Of a stretch of DNA of 50,059 nucleotides, positions 45,080 to 50,059 are shown piece after piece. A model generated the notes under the pieces. That model ran no database searches. It had not been told where the DNA came from and was given only the letters and a program-made list of their open reading frames with translations. The stretch spans positions 1 to 50,059 of the forward strand of contig NZ_DAHVNP010000065.1 in NCBI RefSeq assembly GCF_027319265.1. The letters are read 5' to 3'. Made by a program: the position numbers and the translations under genes. Position 1 is the first letter of the stretch, and the number at the start of each line of letters is the position of its first letter. Origin of the DNA: Ferrimicrobium sp. (lineage in GTDB: Bacteria; Actinomycetota; Acidimicrobiia; Acidimicrobiales; Acidimicrobiaceae).

Positions 45080-45829
45080 TCAACCGTCAATAACGATACC
45101 AAACTCTTGAGCGAGATGAGACCGGCCAGATTGCGTCACCTTCACGACTCGGCGATCGCCACGGGTAATCCATCCAAGATCGAGAAGACGTAGGAGCAGT
45201 GCACTTCCCAGTGCGCCAGCGAGGTGTGGACGCTGTTCACTCCAGTCCAGACAGTAGCGGGTTAATGGACGCCTCGAGGGACTAACGAGTTGGACACCGA
45301 GTTCTAGCAGACGTGATCTGCCCCCATCGGTGAGGAGGTAGTCAAAAGATCGTCCCGCTCCGAGGATGGGATCCGACTCCCTGGTTCGCTTGCTCTGGCT
45401 GGCCACAAGAACTCCGTCACGAACAAGCGCCTCCAAGAGCGCCACACCCAGGCGCCCGGCGAGGTGGTCGTAGCAGGTTCGAGCCTCACGAATCGCCCTT
45501 GCGTGCGTGTCTTGGCGCAGGGATCGGATCGGGCGATAGGGGGCAAGACAGGCGAGTGCCTCAAGCGCTTGTGCGACCTCGCTACGAGAGAGACGGAAGT
45601 AACGATGACGCCCTGAGGCCTCAACGCTAATCAATCCCCCGCCGACAAGCCGAGCCAGGTGAGCCGATATCGTAGAGACGCTCACGCCAGCCTCTGCGGC
45701 TAGCGTGCTCGCGGCCAAGGCTCTCCCATCGAGCAGCGCCATGAGCACCGCTGCACGAGCGGGTTCTCCGATCAAGGCAGCCACAACCCCTATGTCACTG
45801 TCACCAAGCGCTGGTGTGTTCGTCGTCAC
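45080..45829 (-). CDS. ArsR-type winged-helix transcriptional regulator
   Basis: 249 residues. The N-terminal winged helix-turn-helix (about 10-85) has RAAVLMALLDGRALAASTLA, GVSVSTISAHLARLVGGGL and the wing VEASGRHRYFRLS. The C-terminal part is longer than in small ArsR proteins and has RTCYDHLAGRLGVALLEALV and a second winged-helix-like end (LLDLGWITRGDRRVVKVTQSG). No ELCVCDL-like metal site is seen, so the ligand is unknown. GTG start with TAGAGT 6 nt before it and no ribosome site. A divergent, decayed MFS exporter lies directly upstream and was probably its target. Confidence 0.85.
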   Translation of the reverse strand: MTTNTPALGDSDIGVVAALIGEPARAAVLMALLDGRALAASTLAAEAGVSVSTISAHLARLVGGGLISVEASGRHRYFRLSRSEVAQALEALACLAPYRPIRSLRQDTHARAIREARTCYDHLAGRLGVALLEALVRDGVLVASQSKRTRESDPILGAGRSFDYLLTDGGRSRLLELGVQLVSPSRRPLTRYCLDWSEQRPHLAGALGSALLLRLLDLGWITRGDRRVVKVTQSGRSHLAQEFGIVIDG

Positions 45830-45835
45830 CCGTCC

Positions 45836-45841
45836 ACTCTA
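45836..45841 (-). promoter_or_regulatory. -10 box TAGAGT of a leaderless transcript
   Basis: On the minus strand TAGAGT ends 6 nt before the GTG of the regulator at 45829. Confidence 0.42.
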
Positions 45842-45944
45842 TTCTCACGGTACTTCGGGGCGTCGCGAGGGCTCCGATGGTAGTGCTGAAGGTGTGGCCG
45901 GAGGTCGACCGGAGTATGGGACCTTGGGAAGCGGCGCCATCCAG

Positions 45945-46300
45945 GGATTCGCCCTGGACCGTCGGCGGCTACCTGTGTTGGGTACTTCATGGTCATCCTT
46001 GACACGATGGCGGTCCAGTTCGCGCGTGCACGACTATCGTACATACCTCCACTCAACCACCAGTGGATCGCCGACTCCTACAACGCGGTCCCTGGTGTCG
46101 TGCTGCTCTCGGGAGAATGCGAGGAATTCGACATTTCGCGAGTGGGTATGACGATCTTTGTTCTCGAATCTGCCCTTCCCAGAGTTGTACCAGCCCTGGG
46201 TCTTTTAGTTGCCGCGCGATCCATCCAGGGGATCGGCGCTGCCTTCGCTGCGCTATGGTGGCACCTCTTCCCAGGATTGTCCCCCATCGCAAGCAGTCGG
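45945..46300 (+). pseudogene. Decayed QacA/EmrB-type MFS exporter, N-terminal remnant
   Basis: One frame reads GYFMVILDTMAV at about 45981-46016, the TM1 signature of DHA2 exporters, then HQWIADSYNAVPGVVLLSG, where intact proteins have QWVVxAYxLxxGxLLLxGG, then VGMTIFVLESALP and LLVAARSIQGIGAAFAAL, the TM4 region. Conserved residues in between (GRRRVF loop) are lost, no proper start is visible, and similarity stops at about 46260. The rest of a 14-TM transporter is absent; only 210 nt remain before the next gene. The open frame itself runs to 46426 without further likeness. Confidence 0.65.
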
Positions 46301-46514
46301 AGGCGAGCCCATCTTCGCTTTGATCTCTTGCCAGGGTACCGCAACCCTCCCAGACATCCGAGCAATCGCCAGTGCCACGCCGGGACTGACACCGGTGACA
46401 CGCTACCACTATCTGTCGAGACATAGATGGGCAGCACCTTGGCCTATCCCGACCGAGACGGGCAGGGCAGACACGTCCTGAGCCTGCGTCGGGTACAACA
46501 GTGACGGTCACCGA

Positions 46515-47306
46515 TCAATATCCAGAGAGAAGCGCTCTGAGCTCGGCTAGTACGCTTGGACCACCAGGAGCACTTACGCGGCGCGGGTCATTGGGCATTC
46601 TTCCCCACAGAAGGAGTAACCTTGCTGCTGTGTCGGCCACAATCGTCGGATCGGAGTCGTCGTCCCCAAAGACCAACTGACGGCCATTAAAATCCTGGCT
46701 GACCACAACGCTAGGCGCATCTAGTGTTCCAACGATGAGCGAACCCGCCGGTTTTGTCCATTGAACGGTCTGATCAACGAGTACCGTCCCGAGTACCGTG
46801 ACCGCATGTGCGGTGAGCTCCGGCTGCGAGAGGAGCGTAAAGCCAATCTCATCATCGCCTCGCAGATCCCATCGATGCAGCGCCAACTCGCTACGCAGAT
46901 GGGTAACAAAGGTAGCGACTACCATTGATCGACCGTTCCAGGGGACCACTGCATCAGGATCCTCGACGAGAATGGCATGAAGGACCCGAGAGACGCGTTC
47001 CAACGAGGCGAGCAACTCGTTGCGCAACCGCTGATCTGCGATCTCCCGGTACGGCGCCTCACGCTCCTCAAACGATCGGGTCACTGGGATCGGCAGGCCT
47101 TCAAGTGCAGCCTCGAGATTCAATGAGATCTCAATTGCTCCCGCCGTTAAGTGAGCTACGAGTTCATGGGTTCGCCAGAGCTCACAGGCGGTAAGCGCTT
47201 CCGGCGGTGTGTTCTCTAGAGTCTCCAAAAATGCCTCCTGTTCGGGGAAGAGATTGTGAGTCGTGATAGGGTTGATGGGGCTGTGATGGCTAGGAGAGTG
47301 TGTCAT
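46515..47306 (-). CDS. Mycothiol-dependent maleylpyruvate isomerase-like (DinB-fold) protein
   Basis: 263 residues. It fits the actinobacterial MDMPI N-terminal family: WRTHELVAHLTAGAIEI (metal-binding His helix), a middle region with HLRSELALHRWDLRGD carrying further His residues, and the C-terminal domain ending DTAARLLLLWGRMPNDPRRV. Relatives use mycothiol as cofactor; others have unknown roles, so the isomerase reaction should not be assumed. The ATG at 47306 has a TAACCT hexamer 7 nt upstream and no ribosome site; a GTG/ATG further upstream would add 16 unrelated residues. It stands alone. Confidence 0.75.
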   Translation of the reverse strand: MTHSPSHHSPINPITTHNLFPEQEAFLETLENTPPEALTACELWRTHELVAHLTAGAIEISLNLEAALEGLPIPVTRSFEEREAPYREIADQRLRNELLASLERVSRVLHAILVEDPDAVVPWNGRSMVVATFVTHLRSELALHRWDLRGDDEIGFTLLSQPELTAHAVTVLGTVLVDQTVQWTKPAGSLIVGTLDAPSVVVSQDFNGRQLVFGDDDSDPTIVADTAARLLLLWGRMPNDPRRVSAPGGPSVLAELRALLSGY

Positions 47307-47772
47307 GCAAACGAGGTTAGCTTCGGGGTGCTTCGGGCTGCGACGAAGTATCAATGCTTGCGTTGTAGATCCCTCTTAACCGGTCTACCGACGGTGAGGA
47401 ACAGTGGTAGCGGTAACGAACACCCATCCGGCCGTCCAACAAGTCGCAACTGACCGTATCTCATCGCAGCGTCATGGTGCATCTTCGACCGGTCGAGCTC
47501 CAAGTGGTGTGCCTCCACAATCCAGAACCGTTGGGCTGATGAACGGACAAATCTCGGCCCAGCGATAGTCGAGTCAAATGCCTAGGCGACGAGTACCGTC
47601 GCGGCCATCCCTCCACTGCGAAGATGACATGAGCAACCAAGGACGATGCGAGCATAGACCCGCCACCCACCGAGTCGAGGTGCAATCCTTCATCCGCTTC
47701 GACTACGGACAGACTCCTCAAGCCGCACATCACAAGACCCAACCCACCCCAGCGGATGGACGATCCATGATC
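47307..47772. other. Non-coding gap, 466 nt
   Basis: Holds the likely promoter of the MDMPI-like gene (minus-strand TAACCT at 47314-47319). Several short minus frames cross 47460-47740, one of which reads like protein for 50 codons in two alternating frames, so a decayed gene is possible, but no family is recognised. Confidence 0.3.
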
Positions 47773-49581
47773 TTAAGGGGAGACAAGGCCCCAGTGACCA
47801 CCTCCATTGGTGGTCCCAACGAATGCACTACAGCCGGAGTCACAGCTAGTCGCCTGGAGCCAGCCGGTCGTGGAGGAGACAAAAACCGCTGTAAACCCTC
47901 GGTGGAAAAAGGAGGGGATCGGTACGCGCACCACCGAACCCGTCACACGGCTCACCCGAACAAGAAACGAAAACGAAGGCGTGGCGTAGGGGCTGAGCGT
48001 AGCCCAAACAACCCCAGACGAGGCGTAATCGATCGCATCGATATCGTTCGCACCAACACTGATATTTGTCCAGCTCCGCCCGCCGTTACCGCTATAGGCA
48101 AGATAATCACTCCTACCTGGCGAGCCAGCGCCTGTGCCGAACCCCACCCGCTGCGTTGCGCCAATCCAAAGACTCTGCGCGGAAAGTGGGTACATGGCCA
48201 GCGGAATCGTGGAGTCGAGGTGCAAGTCGATCCCACGCGCACTGGTGGCGATCGACGAGAGATACACGGGACCAGGACCAGCGTTGGAACTCGCCTCCGT
48301 GGCGAGTCCGCTGCCGGCCGCCACAACCGAGGAGACCGTCCTAGAGATAGCCAGGGGAAACGGGATGCTTCGCTCATCACCCGCTCGGTCGAGGGCGAAG
48401 AGCTGCAGAGAGCCGTCGGACTTTTGCAAGGTGATAAGAAGGGAGCGTTTCGTCGTCATTCCGATCACTTGAGCATCCGGGGACCTCAGTAAGGTCTGGA
48501 GGGTTGGAGAACTCCACTTCGTCACACCAACCATCACGACGTGTTGACCCTGTTGGTTCACACCGACTGTACCGAGGCGACCCTGGGCATTGAAGACCGC
48601 GCTTGCCATGAGCGCGGGATAGGAGCGTCTCCACCCACTCTTATCGCTGTATTGGTAGATCCCCCGCCCAGAAACTGCGATGACCGCGCCATCTGAGAGT
48701 CTCCGAAAGTTATTGAACTCGACCCGCTGAGTTCCGAACCAAGCCGGCTGTCGTTCGACAAAGTTTGGCGTGGGTTTAGTGGCGAGAAGCGGCGGCGTCG
48801 GGTCAAAATTGGCTCCTGGGCTTGCCTGGAAACCAACGATCGTACTTTGACCAACGACTTGAAGGCTACTGGGCTGAAGACTGCCAGCGGGCGGCTGAGG
48901 AGCAGCCAAGCCTCGAACCTCCCTCTGGAAGGTGGATGTTCCTTCCTTCCGGACAAAGTAGGCTGGCGCTCCTCCCCCGCCACTCTCTACCATGAGATAG
49001 GAATCACCGCTAGTGAAGTCAAAGAGAACCCGGTCCGGGTAAGAGATGGGGAGCGTCCCGATCGCATGCCAGCTATGTCCACCGTCAGTGGTCTCATCGA
49101 CGACGGTTGCTGTCGGTGTGCCGAGCACCACATAACCATGGGTGGAGGTCACCAAACCCAACCCCACGATGCTACCCTGGCGCGAGAAGTTATGGAGGAG
49201 TCGAAAGTGGTCTCCACCATCGACCGCAGCGTACACACTACCGCTTGACTCGGAGGCCACCATTCCGTCATGCCGATTGAGAAAATCGATGAGATCGACC
49301 GATCCCGAGAGGCGCGCGAGTTGAGAAAACTTGCCCCGTTGGTACCTTAAGAGGACCGGGTTACCTCCATCACTCGACGCAGAGGAGAGATACACCGACC
49401 CTGACGGGGTGATCGAGCTCTGCAATATCTCTAGAGGGAGGGTCGCATTGGTCCCGGCCGCCTTGCTTCGGGTAGTTCCGGCAGCATGCGAACTGACAGA
49501 CCCACAACCCGCCAAGAGCATCGTGGTCGCGATAAACGCTATTGCTCCTCGCATCAGCCATAGTGGAGCTTGTCGGCCCAT
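47773..49581 (-). CDS. Large lipoprotein with BNR-like (beta-propeller) motifs, function unknown
   Basis: 602 residues. Signal peptide with lipobox LAGC (Cys about 26) and a Ser/Ala/Thr-rich linker. The body shows repeated propeller motifs: AAVDGGDHFRLL (about 120), TTDGGHSWHAIG (about 165), SGNGGRSWTNIS (about 500) and TTNGGGHWGLVSP at the very end. No active-site residues of sialidases are recognised, so it is more likely a binding or scaffold protein on the cell surface. It is similar in design to the lipoprotein at 11952-13205. The ATG at 49581 is preceded by TAGGTAACTG; an ATG nine codons later is also possible. Confidence 0.78.
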   Translation of the reverse strand: MGRQAPLWLMRGAIAFIATTMLLAGCGSVSSHAAGTTRSKAAGTNATLPLEILQSSITPSGSVYLSSASSDGGNPVLLRYQRGKFSQLARLSGSVDLIDFLNRHDGMVASESSGSVYAAVDGGDHFRLLHNFSRQGSIVGLGLVTSTHGYVVLGTPTATVVDETTDGGHSWHAIGTLPISYPDRVLFDFTSGDSYLMVESGGGGAPAYFVRKEGTSTFQREVRGLAAPQPPAGSLQPSSLQVVGQSTIVGFQASPGANFDPTPPLLATKPTPNFVERQPAWFGTQRVEFNNFRRLSDGAVIAVSGRGIYQYSDKSGWRRSYPALMASAVFNAQGRLGTVGVNQQGQHVVMVGVTKWSSPTLQTLLRSPDAQVIGMTTKRSLLITLQKSDGSLQLFALDRAGDERSIPFPLAISRTVSSVVAAGSGLATEASSNAGPGPVYLSSIATSARGIDLHLDSTIPLAMYPLSAQSLWIGATQRVGFGTGAGSPGRSDYLAYSGNGGRSWTNISVGANDIDAIDYASSGVVWATLSPYATPSFSFLVRVSRVTGSVVRVPIPSFFHRGFTAVFVSSTTGWLQATSCDSGCSAFVGTTNGGGHWGLVSP

Positions 49582-50059
49582 CAGTTACCTACTTCACGAA
49601 ACAGAGTGCACGCACCCAACCTAGCTCAGCACCACGTCTCTCATGCTTGCAACCCGCTCGTTCAACACAGATTCCCCAAGAACCTCCCCCACCTCGCAAG
49701 AACTTGTGCCCTCACGTGCCAATCTGGCGCAACCCTTCGATCGCTTGGCAACGCCCTAAGGCAGCCTCCATTCTGAGCGACAATGCCACCACTGCAGCGG
49801 TTGGGATATCCACCATGCTCCTCACGAGTGCACGCGCAAGATACGTGACCGCATAATCTGCGCTTGTGATTTTGAACCTCCCATACCCAACACGTATGCG
49901 AAGATAACCCGGGTTAGCCCCAATACCACTTAGTTAAGGTCCGAGCCCACTGCCAGCGGCATGGCGCCTCTGTGGTGAAGTGCGTGAGGGACCAGTGATG
50001 ACGATTGTGTCGCGTGGATGAACTTGTAGGTGAGCAGGATTGCGCTGATGGGCACGTTT
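49582..50059. other. Non-coding right edge of the window
   Basis: 478 nt without a supported gene. It contains the perfect 12-bp palindrome TAACCCGGGTTA at 49905-49916. Two minus-strand frames are open from the right edge to stops at 49934 and 49930, so the 3' end of a leftward gene could enter here, but neither reading can be preferred. Confidence 0.3.

Overview
The window reads as chromosomal DNA of a high-GC, mycothiol-type actinobacterium. Gene order in two blocks follows the actinobacterial pattern (ahcY, SIS-domain isomerase, Trm112-like, phosphomannomutase; and mfd, pth, rplY, prs, glmU near mazG, eno, ftsB). A sedolisin-type acid protease, a cupredoxin beside two exported ferritin-like proteins, and many lipoproteins suggest an acidophilic, iron-exposed member of the Acidimicrobiia (Ferrimicrobium/Acidimicrobium-like). 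The taxonomic call is inference from gene content, not from a marker-gene comparison.

Layout. 1-200: 3' end of a tmRNA and its terminator. 583-6683 (minus): ftsX, ftsE, prfB, secA and a ribosome hibernation factor, i.e. division, release factor 2, secretion and stationary-phase translation control. 6831-11412 (minus): ahcY, phosphosugar isomerase, Trm112-like, phosphomannomutase and a small zinc-ribbon protein. 11952-18955 (plus): a propeller-like lipoprotein, mazG, eno, ftsB and an orphan molybdopterin hydroxylase subunit. 19090-26999 (minus): a PrsA/SurA-like foldase lipoprotein, mfd, pth, rplY, prs and a shortened GlmU. 27024-30979 (minus): GH30 glycosidase and S9 dipeptidyl peptidase. 31073-33224 (minus): cupredoxin followed by two ferritin-like proteins. 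33372-38078 (minus): sedolisin followed by cobI, cobU, cobS and cobD. 38160-41077 (plus): rmuC, an Mpo1-like protein and an MFS transporter. 41099-49581 is looser accessory sequence: aldo/keto reductase, membrane protein, lipoproteins, an ArsR-type regulator next to a decayed MFS transporter, a maleylpyruvate-isomerase-like protein and a second propeller-like lipoprotein.

Points of note: (i) six genes without a clear Shine-Dalgarno carry a TANNNT hexamer ending exactly 6 nt before the start codon, the signature of leaderless transcripts; (ii) GlmU stops just before its acetyltransferase catalytic residues; (iii) the cupredoxin/ferritin-like cluster has unusual long acidic N-tails before the twin-arginine motifs and a perfect inverted repeat enclosing the cupredoxin start codon; (iv) an LppX-like secreted protein is split by an in-frame TAA; (v) a 6-codon upstream ORF is coupled to eno; (vi) a QacA/EmrB-type MFS gene is decayed beside an intact ArsR-type regulator. 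No CRISPR array, insertion sequence or phage was seen. Nothing here is clearly a wholly new system; the metal-redox cluster is the best candidate for undescribed biology.
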